Assembly (NCBI RefSeq): GCF_038630985.1
Contig: NZ_CP152049.1
Coordinates: 1,569,501-1,633,500, forward strand
Reading direction: 5' to 3'
Source: Paenibacillus sp. FSL H8-0548
GTDB taxonomy: Bacteria > Bacillota > Bacilli > Paenibacillales > Paenibacillaceae
DNA: 64,000 bases
Shown here: piece by piece, positions 55,881-63,876 of the stretch
How positions within the stretch are numbered: the stretch's first letter is position 1
How the letters are laid out: every line of letters starts with the position of its first letter
Translations under genes and position numbers: made by a program
The notes under the pieces: model-generated
The model's input: only the letters and a program-made list of their open reading frames with translations
Database searches by the model: none
What the model was told of the DNA's origin: nothing

Positions 55881-56273
55881 ATGATGAATAGTAAAATAAG
55901 CCTTTACGAAGCGCTTGGCGGATCTGAGACTTTAAGACTAATTGTGGAAGCTTTTTATCCGAGGGTACAAGCTCATCCCTTATTAGCTCCCTTGTTCCCA
56001 CAAGACATTGACCCTGTTGTGGAGAAGCAATATTTATTTTTAACTCAGTTTTTTGGAGGTCCATCCCTTTACTCGGATGAATATGGACATCCGATGATGA
56101 GAGCCAGACATTTACCTTTCCCTATCACACCTGAGCGTGCTGAAGCTTGGCTTTCCTGTATGCGAGAAGCATTGCGGGAGGTTGGCATAGATGAAGAGCT
56201 GCAATCAATTGTTATCACTAGACTATCCGGACCTGCACATCACTTTGTGAACACATCTGAAGAGGAGACGTGA
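55881..56273 (+). CDS. yjbI: Truncated haemoglobin, group II
   Basis: 130 residues from ATG 55881 (TGGAGATG before it; the frame extends upstream without support). Short 2-over-2 globin: FYPRV carries the B10 Tyr, MRARHLPFPI the proximal His, and AEAWLSCM the conserved Trp at G8. These are group II (GlbO/YjbI) features. Such proteins bind oxygen and reactive nitrogen or oxygen species. In B. subtilis yjbI lies close to the thiol-stress gene yjbH and to pepF (yjbG); pepF also lies nearby here. It overlaps the next gene's start by four bases. Confidence 0.92.
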   Translation: MMNSKISLYEALGGSETLRLIVEAFYPRVQAHPLLAPLFPQDIDPVVEKQYLFLTQFFGGPSLYSDEYGHPMMRARHLPFPITPERAEAWLSCMREALREVGIDEELQSIVITRLSGPAHHFVNTSEEET

Positions 56274-57019
56274 TCGTTATGGAACCACTATACCAATCCA
56301 AAATAGAATGCATCTGCTGCGAGAAAATTTTTATGACTTCGCGAGTGAGACCGAGCTTTAAGAGGGCAGTTAATTCGGATACTGACTTTTGTGGATATTA
56401 TAAAGCAGAGGTGAACCCTGATTTTTATGTAGTGCGGGTTTGTCCGAATTGTGGATTTGCTTCTACGGAAAATGGTATAGGCCAGTTAAACGATCTACAG
56501 AAAAAGAAGTTTTTCGATGAGGTTGGCTTTCGCTGGAATCATCAGGACTACTGCGGTGAGCGAAATGAAGCGATGGCTATGGCCAGCTATAAGCTAGCGC
56601 TTTTCTCTGCGCAGCTTATCGGTGAGAAGGATCGTGTAATTGCAGGGATTTTGCATCATATTGCGTGGCTTTATCGTTATAAAGGCAATCACGATGAGGA
56701 AGTGAAGTTTTTGCGGTTTGCACTGCAGGCATACATACGTGTGTATGAAGCAGAGGGAGTTTCGCTAAACAATGCCAAGCTGATGTATTTAATCGGCGAG
56801 CTGAACCGTCGAATTGGTGAATTAAACGAGGCTGTGCGGTGGTTCTCCCGCGTCGTGAATGACAAGAAGATTGTTGATGCGGCTATGATTCGCGCCAGCC
56901 GTGAGCAATGGCAGTTCATACGTCAAGGAATAGAAGCCAGATCTGAACAAGCATCTGGCAACATTTCTCAAAATGATAGCTTAACCTTGGTTGCGGAAAA
57001 GGTTTCAACTTCCGCTTAA
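56270..57019 (+). CDS. DUF2225 family protein
   Basis: 249 residues if the GTG at 56270 is used (overlapping the yjbI stop); ATG 56279 is an alternative with a more distant ribosome site. The N-terminus has a zinc-ribbon-like set (CICC near residue 14, then CPNCGF near 60). The remainder is helical and TPR-like (ILHHIAWLYRYKGN, LIGELNRRIGELNEAVRWFSRVV). The function of the family is unknown. Likely translationally coupled to yjbI. Confidence 0.88.
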   Translation: MIVMEPLYQSKIECICCEKIFMTSRVRPSFKRAVNSDTDFCGYYKAEVNPDFYVVRVCPNCGFASTENGIGQLNDLQKKKFFDEVGFRWNHQDYCGERNEAMAMASYKLALFSAQLIGEKDRVIAGILHHIAWLYRYKGNHDEEVKFLRFALQAYIRVYEAEGVSLNNAKLMYLIGELNRRIGELNEAVRWFSRVVNDKKIVDAAMIRASREQWQFIRQGIEARSEQASGNISQNDSLTLVAEKVSTSA

Positions 57020-57258
57020 TGTTTTTTTGGACGCAGTACACGATTCGTTAACAAGTAGTCTCCGTCTGCATCAATAAGGGTAACCTTGTTCCGGCAGCAA
57101 GGAAAGACGAGCAATCGCTTAAATCCGTCCTGAATTTCAGGAAGTTCTGCCGGCTTTACGGGAAGAAGCACATTGTCTGCCTCGCAGAAAGGACAGCTTG
57201 AAACATAGAGATCGCCCATAATAATGTCATAGGGCCAAGCTCTTTCGAACGGAATCAT
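57016..57258 (-). CDS. Small zinc-ribbon-like protein, 80 residues
   Basis: The start ATGA overlaps the stop of the upstream small gene by four bases, and its end overlaps the converging DUF2225 gene by four bases. It contains SCPFCEAD and FPCCRNKV, a possible four-Cys metal site. Unknown function. Confidence 0.72.
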   Translation of the reverse strand: MIPFERAWPYDIIMGDLYVSSCPFCEADNVLLPVKPAELPEIQDGFKRLLVFPCCRNKVTLIDADGDYLLTNRVLRPKKH

Positions 57259-57425
57259 GATTGCTTGTCGCTCTCTGCGACGGCGGGTGCATCTGACTTG
57301 GCCAGCTCAGCCAGCCTCTGCAGCAAGAGATGGCGTGGCATATGCATCAGGTGCTCGATCGGCACGCCTAGCTGCTCAGAAAGCTTGACAGCTGTATCAG
57401 CCGAAATTTGCAACGGTTTAGACAT
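57255..57425 (-). CDS. Small protein, 56 residues
   Basis: ATG at 57425 preceded by GGAGG at 8 bases; stop TGA at 57255-57257. Soluble and helical (ADTAVKLSEQLGVPIEHLMHMP, LLLQRLAELAKS). The ATGA overlap with the next gene makes a coupled two-gene operon. It resembles a YycC-like small protein in style, but I cannot assign it firmly. Confidence 0.7.
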   Translation of the reverse strand: MSKPLQISADTAVKLSEQLGVPIEHLMHMPRHLLLQRLAELAKSDAPAVAESDKQS

Positions 57426-57467
57426 GGTGAAATTCCTCCAATCTGGATATAATTAAGTTATACACCG

Positions 57468-57516
57468 CCAAGAAGGTTTGCGCAAATAAAAACGCGGCCG
57501 CTTCTTGGTTTTTTTT
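57468..57516 (+). terminator. Terminator-like hairpin just before pepF
   Basis: Arms CCAAGAAG and CTTCTTGG with a 25-base loop, then eight Ts. It lies on the plus strand about 20 bases before the pepF start, with no plus-strand gene just upstream, so it could be an attenuator. Confidence 0.45.
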
Positions 57517-57538
57517 ATGGAAGAGAGGATGAACATAG

Positions 57539-59323
57539 ATGAACAAGGGATATCCGCAAAGCTGGGACTTAGATGTTTTTTATGAGGGAGGCGCGAGCTC
57601 TGCTGCTTTTTTGCAAGAGCTGAAAGGGATTGAAGCAGACATCGCGAAGCTCGATTCCTCTCTAGCGGAGGAAGCAGATCATGCGGCATCGGACATTGCT
57701 TACATGACGGAGCTGCTGCAAAGCGTGTTGGTCCGATTGCGCCAGTCGGAGTCGTTCGTTTCCTGTTTGATGGCTCAAAATATCCGAGATTCTGCAGCTA
57801 GTGCACGAAACGATAATGTAAAAACATTGGCTGCAAAATTTTTAGGTGTGCTTACTCGCTTTGATAACCGTTTGCGAGAGCTGGATGATCAGGAGTGGGC
57901 TGAGCTGCTTGATCATGAGAAGCTTGCGGAGGTAGCCTTTAGTCTAAATGAGCGTCGGGAGCTTGCGAAGCAGAAGATGGCTCCCGAGCTTGAAGCGTTA
58001 GCCGGTGATCTAGCTGTTGACGGCTACCATGGCTGGGGGGATTATTACAACGTCATCGTATCGAGAGCCAAATTTACCGATATCGGCAAGAATGGGGAAA
58101 AACAAATATTATCCGCAGGGCAAATGCAAAATCGTCTTTCTGATGGAGATCGTGCAGTTCGTCAAGCTGCATTTGCAGAGTGGGAGCGTGAATGGTCGGA
58201 GCAAGCGGATTTATGCGCAGATACGTTAAACCGGATTTCTGGCTTTCGACTGAAGCTATATGAGAAGCGCGGCTGGGATTCAGTGCTGCAGGAGCCGCTT
58301 CAAATGAACCGTATGAGCGAGGCCACGCTGCAAGCGATGTGGGATGCGATTCAGGAAAGCAAGGATGTGCTCGTACGCTATCTAGATCGCAAAGCAAAGC
58401 TGCTCGGCGTTGAGAAGCTTGACTGGCATGATGTGGAGGCGCCAATCGGTTCGGCGACGAAGACGATCCCTTATGACGAAGCGGCTGCCTTCATTGTGGA
58501 GCAGTTCCGCAGCTTCAGCCCGGAGCTTGCAGACTTCTCTGAGATGGCCTTCCGTGACGGCTGGATTGAAGCGGAGGATCGTGTAGGCAAGCGCCCTGGC
58601 GGTTTTTGCACAGCTTTCCCTAAGAGCGGACAAACACGTATTTTCATGACTTACTCAGGTTCTGCATCGAACATCTCTACGCTGGCACATGAGCTGGGCC
58701 ATGCTTATCATCAGCATGTGATGAATGACTTGCCTGCTCTATCGCAAGAATATGCGATGAATGTGGCTGAGACGGCATCGACTTTCGCAGAGCTGATCGT
58801 ATCTGATCGTGCGATGAAAGCAGCGGTTGAGCATGAAGAAAAGCTTGGACTGCTGGAGGACAAAATTCAGCGCTCAGTCGCTTTTTTCATGAATATTCAT
58901 GCCCGCTTTTTATTCGAAACACGTTTCTACGCAAGGCGCAGCGAAGGCTTGGTATCGGTAGAGGAGCTTAATGATTTGATGGTTGAAGCGCAGCGCGAGG
59001 CTTATTGCGATAAGCTCGGCGAGGTTCATCCACATTTTTGGGCATCTAAGCTTCATTTTTATTTAACGGATGTTCCGTTCTATAATTTCCCTTATACATT
59101 CGGTTATTTGTTTAGTGCAGGCATTTATGCGAGATCGCTTAAGGAAGGCTCTGATTTCAAAAGTCAGTACGTAGCCTTGCTGCGCGATACGGGACGCATG
59201 AGCGTGGAGCAGCTTGCTGCTGTTCATCTGGGCGTAAATGTAGAAGAAAAGGATTTTTGGCGCGATGCGGTTGCACTGACCGCGGTAGATGTAGATCAGT
59301 TTATTGAAATGACGAATGAGTAG
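57539..59323 (+). CDS. pepF: Oligoendopeptidase F-type metallopeptidase (M3)
   Basis: 594 residues. HELGH (H384, E385, H388) with the following AYHQHVM is the M3 zinc motif, and ETASTFAEL about 25 residues on supplies the third ligand Glu. YTFGYLFSAGIYA near the C-terminus is a PepF/M3B hallmark. Length fits the family. It cleaves oligopeptides in the cytoplasm. A GAGAGG site precedes the ATG. Transcribed alone. Confidence 0.94.
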   Translation: MNKGYPQSWDLDVFYEGGASSAAFLQELKGIEADIAKLDSSLAEEADHAASDIAYMTELLQSVLVRLRQSESFVSCLMAQNIRDSAASARNDNVKTLAAKFLGVLTRFDNRLRELDDQEWAELLDHEKLAEVAFSLNERRELAKQKMAPELEALAGDLAVDGYHGWGDYYNVIVSRAKFTDIGKNGEKQILSAGQMQNRLSDGDRAVRQAAFAEWEREWSEQADLCADTLNRISGFRLKLYEKRGWDSVLQEPLQMNRMSEATLQAMWDAIQESKDVLVRYLDRKAKLLGVEKLDWHDVEAPIGSATKTIPYDEAAAFIVEQFRSFSPELADFSEMAFRDGWIEAEDRVGKRPGGFCTAFPKSGQTRIFMTYSGSASNISTLAHELGHAYHQHVMNDLPALSQEYAMNVAETASTFAELIVSDRAMKAAVEHEEKLGLLEDKIQRSVAFFMNIHARFLFETRFYARRSEGLVSVEELNDLMVEAQREAYCDKLGEVHPHFWASKLHFYLTDVPFYNFPYTFGYLFSAGIYARSLKEGSDFKSQYVALLRDTGRMSVEQLAAVHLGVNVEEKDFWRDAVALTAVDVDQFIEMTNE

Positions 59324-59337
59324 TGCTTACAATACTT

Positions 59338-59398
59338 ACTACTAATAGTAGTGTGTTAGTGATGAATGATTGACAACCTGTAGGATGGTTGATATTAT
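59338..59398 (+). promoter_or_regulatory. Sigma-A promoter with two operator-like palindromes
   Basis: TTGACA (59370-59375), 17-base spacer, TATTAT (59393-59398). A perfect palindrome ACTACTAATAGTAGT lies at 59338-59352, and CAACC/GGTTG arms (59374-59378, 59387-59391) overlap the -35 and spacer. It drives transcription toward the monooxygenase gene. Confidence 0.7.
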
Positions 59399-59457
59399 AC
59401 AAATATATAAATTCACATTATTCAACTAGGAATAGTTAATTTTTGAAGCCGACCGGA

Positions 59458-59502
59458 TAGCCGGAGACAAGAGCAAGGCCTTGTCTCCGGCTATTTTTTT
59501 TT
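59458..59502 (+). terminator. Strong terminator in the leader of the monooxygenase gene
   Basis: 14-bp perfect stem (TAGCCGGAGACAAG / CTTGTCTCCGGCTA), 8-base loop, nine Ts. It is downstream of the promoter at 59370 and upstream of the gene at 59543, so it could attenuate. Confidence 0.85.
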
Positions 59503-59542
59503 GTAAGCATCAAGCGGAATAAAACTTTTAGGAGGCAAGGAA

Positions 59543-60883
59543 ATGAGTGAACTAAAGAAAAAGAAGCAGGTTCATTTGAATGTGTTTTTTCGAGCAGCAG
59601 GCCATCACGCGTCTGCTTGGCGTCACCCCAAGACGACTCCTGAGCTAAGCTTTGATTTTGACTATTATAAGAAATTGGCGCAAACCGCTGAACGGGGGCT
59701 GCTTGATTCACTATTTATGGCAGACGGTTACGTGGGAACAGGGCGACGCTTAGAGCCGTTTACGCTGCTGTCTGCATTATCTGCTGTCACGACGAATATA
59801 GGCTTGATTGGTACGGTTGGAACGACCTACAACGAACCTTTCCACGTAGCTAGAAAATTTGCTTCGCTCGATCATATTAGCGGTGGACGTGCGGGCTGGA
59901 ATATCGTTACGGGACATACGGACACGACAGCATACAATTTTGGAAAGGAATCGCATCTTGAGCACTCGAAACGATACAAATGGGCTGAGGAATTCGTAGA
60001 GGTTACGAAGCAGCTATGGGATAGCTGGGAGCAGGAGGCGCTTGTATTCGATAAGCAGACCGGTGTTCAATTTGATGAGAGTAAGCTGCATGAAATTAAT
60101 TACCGAGGCGATACCTATTCCGTCAAAGGACCTTTGAACATTCCAAGACCTCCACAAGGTTATCCCGTGTTAGTTCAGGCTGGCTCGTCCGAAAGCGGTC
60201 GTGAATTAGCTGCGAGGACGGCTGAGGTGATCTTTACTGCACAGCCGACTTTGGAGGAGGGGCAGTTGTTCTACACAGATGTGAAGTCCAGACTGGCGAA
60301 GTATGGGAGAGAAAAGGATCAATTGTTGATTCTGCCTGGCTTTAGTCCGATAATTGGCAACACAGCTGCCGAAGCGCAGGAACTTGAGGATGAGCTGAAT
60401 TCCTTCCACGATGCTAATGAGGCAGTCGCACGGCTGTCTGAACGCTTCGGAATCGATCTTACGGGTTATCCACTGGATGGACCGATTCCATCGATCATTG
60501 ATGCAAAGGGCATCGACTCGGTCAACGGGAGCAAGAGCCGTCATCAGCTCATTCTCGACATGCTGCGTAGCGACACTTCCCTGACACTCCGCCAAGTGGT
60601 TAATAAGCTCGCTAGCGCACGCGGTCACCTGACATTTACGGGCACACCGATTCAAGCTGCTGATGTCATTGAGAAATGGATTAATAACGATGCTGCAGAC
60701 GGATTCAATCTCATGCCGCCGATCTATCCGGATGGACTTGAGATCTTTGTGGATAAAGTAGTGCCTGAGCTTCAAAATCGAGGCATATTCCGTACCGAAT
60801 ACGAAGGCGCTTCGCTCCGTGAAAATCTTGGGCTTTCGTATCCTGCCAATTCCTTTCAAGCTAAACTAACCTCTGCGAAGTAG
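59543..60883 (+). CDS. FMN-dependent monooxygenase, NtaA/SnaA/DszA/SoxA type
   Basis: 446 residues with a TAGGAGG ribosome site. It belongs to the luciferase-like flavin-dependent superfamily: an opening LNVFFRAAGHHASAWRHP, then AERGLLDSLFMADGY, LDHISGGRAGWNIVTG, and PVLVQAGSSESGRELAARTAEVIFTA. This subgroup oxidises nitrilotriacetate, dibenzothiophene sulfone, dimethyl sulfide and similar compounds with FMNH2 from a partner reductase. The substrate here is unknown. An MFS transporter gene follows closely. Confidence 0.9.
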   Translation: MSELKKKKQVHLNVFFRAAGHHASAWRHPKTTPELSFDFDYYKKLAQTAERGLLDSLFMADGYVGTGRRLEPFTLLSALSAVTTNIGLIGTVGTTYNEPFHVARKFASLDHISGGRAGWNIVTGHTDTTAYNFGKESHLEHSKRYKWAEEFVEVTKQLWDSWEQEALVFDKQTGVQFDESKLHEINYRGDTYSVKGPLNIPRPPQGYPVLVQAGSSESGRELAARTAEVIFTAQPTLEEGQLFYTDVKSRLAKYGREKDQLLILPGFSPIIGNTAAEAQELEDELNSFHDANEAVARLSERFGIDLTGYPLDGPIPSIIDAKGIDSVNGSKSRHQLILDMLRSDTSLTLRQVVNKLASARGHLTFTGTPIQAADVIEKWINNDAADGFNLMPPIYPDGLEIFVDKVVPELQNRGIFRTEYEGASLRENLGLSYPANSFQAKLTSAK

Positions 60884-60957
60884 TCTCTGATAGGATGGGC
60901 AGGTGATCAGTCATACGATTAGGTAAAATTATAGCAATAGCGTTTGGCTTTCAACTG

Positions 60958-62073
60958 ATGATGAATATTACACGGCCGCTTGTGACGCTTTTTGCAATGA
61001 GTTTAGGTATAGGCACCTTTGAAATCGGAATGATTACAGCAACCTATGCTTTATTTCCGCTGATTTTTGCTATCCCTATAGGCAAGGCAGCCGATGTGAT
61101 AGGTGATCGTTATCCGGTTTTAATCGGCATTTCGGGCATGATTCTCGGTACATTGCTTCCGTATTTATATCCATCTGTAGGGTCCTTGTATTTGTCACAA
61201 GGGTTGATCGGCATCTCGCATATATTTATTAGCATTTCGCTGCAAAATTTAATCGGAAATATGTCGACTGCGAACAATCGTGATCATCATTTTGGGTTAT
61301 TCAGTATGGCAGTGGCTCTCTCGGGTATAGTTGGACCTTTGCTCGGAGGGTTGCTGGCTGATTATCGATCCTATGCGTTCGCATTCGCGTTTGCTGCGGT
61401 TGTCGGCATTGCTCCGATGGGGCTGGCTTTTCTTATCCCTAGCATGAAGAGAGCGAAGCAGCCTGAGGAGGAAGAAGACAAAGGAACTGCCCTGGACCTG
61501 CTGCGCATCCCGCTGTTGAGGAAAGCTCTTGCTTCTAGCGCACTAGTCTTGTATTCCCGTGATATCTATGTCGCCTATTTTCCTCTGTTTGCTAGCGCTT
61601 GGGGGATGTCGGCATCGACAATCGGCTTGATTATCGGCGTACAAGGCTTAACAATGGTTATGGTTCGGCTCTTTTTGTCACGTTTAACGGGACGCTTTGG
61701 CCGCGAGCTTACCCTTTTGATATCCATTTTATTAGCGGGAGTATCGTTTCTACTCGTTCCATTGTCGACAAATACACTCTTATGCGCTTTGATTAGCGCT
61801 TTAATGGGCGTAGGTCTAGGCTGTGGTCAGCCACTTTCTATGACGACAACTTACAATGCTTCTCCAAAAAGTCGAACTGGCGAGGTTCTCGGACTTCGGA
61901 TGGCGTCTAATCGCTTGTCGCAAATGATTGCTCCGTTGTTCTTTGGCTTGGTAGGGGCGTGGACAGGAATAATTGCTGTTTTTTATGTAAGCGGGGCGTT
62001 TCTGATTGGTGGAGCCTTCCTAGCCTCTTCTTTGCCAGGGAGACGGCCGAGAGAGCAAGTGAAAGATATATAA
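60958..62073 (+). CDS. MFS transporter with an irregular N-terminus
   Basis: 371 residues from ATG 60958. MFS signatures are visible: GKAADVIGDRYPVLIG (loop 2-3) and a six-plus-six helix pattern. The in-frame sequence upstream (IAIAFGFQLMMNITRPLV) looks like the missing first half of helix 1, but it contains no ATG, GTG or TTG back to a TGA at 60904-60906. A GTG at 60903 in another frame would encode a short start before hitting TAA. So the gene may use a rare start or carry a small frameshift. Likely an exporter linked to the monooxygenase. Confidence 0.75.
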   Translation: MMNITRPLVTLFAMSLGIGTFEIGMITATYALFPLIFAIPIGKAADVIGDRYPVLIGISGMILGTLLPYLYPSVGSLYLSQGLIGISHIFISISLQNLIGNMSTANNRDHHFGLFSMAVALSGIVGPLLGGLLADYRSYAFAFAFAAVVGIAPMGLAFLIPSMKRAKQPEEEEDKGTALDLLRIPLLRKALASSALVLYSRDIYVAYFPLFASAWGMSASTIGLIIGVQGLTMVMVRLFLSRLTGRFGRELTLLISILLAGVSFLLVPLSTNTLLCALISALMGVGLGCGQPLSMTTTYNASPKSRTGEVLGLRMASNRLSQMIAPLFFGLVGAWTGIIAVFYVSGAFLIGGAFLASSLPGRRPREQVKDI

Positions 62074-62087
62074 ACAAGATATGAGAT

Positions 62088-62116
62088 TTGAAACGGGTTT
62101 TAAATGGCGTTATAAT
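62088..62116 (+). promoter_or_regulatory. Consensus sigma-A promoter
   Basis: TTGAAA, 17-base spacer, TATAAT, directed at the dehydrogenase gene at 62225. Confidence 0.75.
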
Positions 62117-62118
62117 GA

Positions 62119-62152
62119 CCCTCAAAGAGGCCGAGTTCGGCAGCTTTGAGGG
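62119..62152 (+). terminator. Hairpin directly after the promoter
   Basis: CCCTCAAAG / CTTTGAGGG enclosing GCCGA-GTTC-GGC, then CAATTTTC. It may end MFS transcription or sit at the very 5' end of the dehydrogenase transcript. Confidence 0.5.
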
Positions 62153-62224
62153 CAATTTTCATTTCACTTGGAAACATCTTGTTTTGAGACCATATACAAA
62201 ATAATTTTGAGAAGAGGAATTAAA

Positions 62225-63115
62225 ATGACAGAGCAGGCAAGCAAGAAGGAGAAAGTGGTTGGATTTATCGGGACAGGCATTATGGGAGCAAGCATGGCGG
62301 GTCATTTGCTTAACGGTGGCTGCACCGTCCATGTATATAACAGAACAAAGTCGAGGGCAGATGCGCTTATGTCCAAAGGAGCCATTTGGCAGGATACACC
62401 AAAGGCGGTAGCGGAGCAATGTGAGGTCATCATAACGATGCTAGGATATCCGACTGATGTGGAAGAGGTGTATTTCGGAGCTGCGGGATTGATCGAGAAT
62501 GCCAAAGCGAATGCTGTGTTAATAGATATGACGACATCAAGCCCTTCGCTAGCTAAGCGTATTGCTCTAGAGGCTGCCAATAAAGGACTGGCGGCACTTG
62601 ATGCTCCAGTTTCAGGCGGTGATATTGGGGCAAAGGAGGCTCGGCTATCGATTATGGTTGGAGGCGAGGAGAGGTTTTTTCAAGCCATTTTGCCGCTGTT
62701 GACACTTATGGGTAAAAATATTGTGCATCAAGGTGCAGCCGGTGCAGGGCAATTTACGAAAATGTGCAACCAAATTGCGATTGCAACGAATATGATCGGT
62801 GTAAGCGAAGCTCTCGCGTATGCGAAGAAGGCCGGACTTTCACAAGAAAAGGTATTGAAGAGTATAGAGACTGGAGCAGCGGGAAGCTGGTCGTTATCTA
62901 ATCTTGGGCCGAGAATCATTAATGGGGATTTTTCGCCTGGCTTTTACGTTAAGCATTTCATGAAGGATATAAAAATAGCGATTGAATCAGCCGAGGAGCT
63001 AGAGCTTCCTCTACCTGGACTAGCACTCGCACGCTCTTTATACGAGCAGGTCATTGCAATCGGTGAAGAGAATAGCGGTACGCAGGCACTCTATAAAGTG
63101 CTGAGTGTGGACTAA
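62225..63115 (+). CDS. 3-hydroxyisobutyrate dehydrogenase-like NAD(P) oxidoreductase
   Basis: 296 residues from ATG 62225 (AGAGGAA upstream). VGFIGTGIMGASMAGHLLNGG is the N-terminal Rossmann motif; DAPVSGGDIGAKEARLSIMVGG and the catalytic Lys region GAAGAGQFTKMCNQ are family hallmarks. The group includes 3-hydroxyisobutyrate dehydrogenase and tartronate semialdehyde reductase (GarR); B. subtilis YkwC is similar. It may reduce or oxidise a short hydroxyacid; tartronate semialdehyde use would fit uronate catabolism, but this is only inference. Confidence 0.9.
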   Translation: MTEQASKKEKVVGFIGTGIMGASMAGHLLNGGCTVHVYNRTKSRADALMSKGAIWQDTPKAVAEQCEVIITMLGYPTDVEEVYFGAAGLIENAKANAVLIDMTTSSPSLAKRIALEAANKGLAALDAPVSGGDIGAKEARLSIMVGGEERFFQAILPLLTLMGKNIVHQGAAGAGQFTKMCNQIAIATNMIGVSEALAYAKKAGLSQEKVLKSIETGAAGSWSLSNLGPRIINGDFSPGFYVKHFMKDIKIAIESAEELELPLPGLALARSLYEQVIAIGEENSGTQALYKVLSVD

Positions 63116-63145
63116 ATCTATTATTTATTGAACATAAAATGGTAA

Positions 63146-63156
63146 TGTGATATATT
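63146..63156 (+). promoter_or_regulatory. CcpN-operator-like site
   Basis: TGTGATATATT fits the B. subtilis CcpN-site pattern TRTGHYATAYW as I recall it. It lies about 65 bases before the ccpN-like gene, within a pair of TATTATTTATTGAA direct repeats, suggesting self-regulation. Confidence 0.4.
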
Positions 63157-63219
63157 ATTTATTGAATAGTGGTATTATATATTTAAATATGACTCATATA
63201 AGGGTAGGAGGAGAGTAAG

Positions 63220-63876
63220 ATTCAATTATCCTCTCGTCAATTGGAGCTTCTAGAGCTCGTGAAGCGGCATGCGCCGATTACGGGTGAACAGCTAGCCGAA
63301 TATCTAAGCGTCAGCAGACCGACGCTTCGCTCGGATTTGTCGCTTCTCGTCATGCTTGGATTGCTTGATGCGAAGCCAAAGGTCGGATATTTCCTCGGCA
63401 CAGCCTATCGATCCAGTAGAGAGCCCTTGCAGCAGTTCAATAATATGAAGGTAAGAGAGGTTCAGGGTGTTCCTGTAAATGTCCCGGACTCCTTATCCGT
63501 TCATGATGCGGTTATTACGCTGTTTACCGAAAACGCAGATACCCTTCTTGTTGTTAATGAGCAGAAACGTTTTCTAGGCATTGTGACTCCTAAGGATTTA
63601 CTCAAAATAACGCTTGGCAATGCTGGAGCCGCAGCCATTCCTGTCAGCATGGTGATGACTCGTTATCCTAATATTGTGACGCTCATGCCCGATGATTCCG
63701 TGTTGGATGCGATCCGTAAAATGTCGCTCCATCAGGTTGATTGTTTGCCGGTTGTCGTTCCTCGCGAGGAGCAGCCTGCTGATCCAGAGGTAACCGGCTG
63801 GGTGTCGAAGTCAAATATTATACGTCTGATAGCGGACATCACGATGAGTGGGGAATTGGGGGAGCCAGAGCTATGA
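63220..63876 (+). CDS. ccpN: CcpN-like repressor (helix-turn-helix plus CBS pair)
   Basis: 218 residues if translation begins at the ATT at 63220, which has GGAGGAG 6 bases before it; the first standard codon in frame is TTG at 63241, inside the first helix. The winged helix (ITGEQLAEYLSVSRPTLRSDLSLLVMLGLL) and two CBS domains (about 80-200; DTLLVVNEQKRFLGIVTPKDLLK, VSMVMTRYPN) match CcpN, which represses gluconeogenic genes in response to ATP/ADP. The stop overlaps the next gene's ATG. In B. subtilis ccpN is likewise followed by yqfL. Confidence 0.88.
   Translation: MQLSSRQLELLELVKRHAPITGEQLAEYLSVSRPTLRSDLSLLVMLGLLDAKPKVGYFLGTAYRSSREPLQQFNNMKVREVQGVPVNVPDSLSVHDAVITLFTENADTLLVVNEQKRFLGIVTPKDLLKITLGNAGAAAIPVSMVMTRYPNIVTLMPDDSVLDAIRKMSLHQVDCLPVVVPREEQPADPEVTGWVSKSNIIRLIADITMSGELGEPEL

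Noticed and set aside
60206..60859. Reverse-strand open frame of 217 codons
   Set aside because: Antisense shadow of the flavin monooxygenase, which has clear family motifs.
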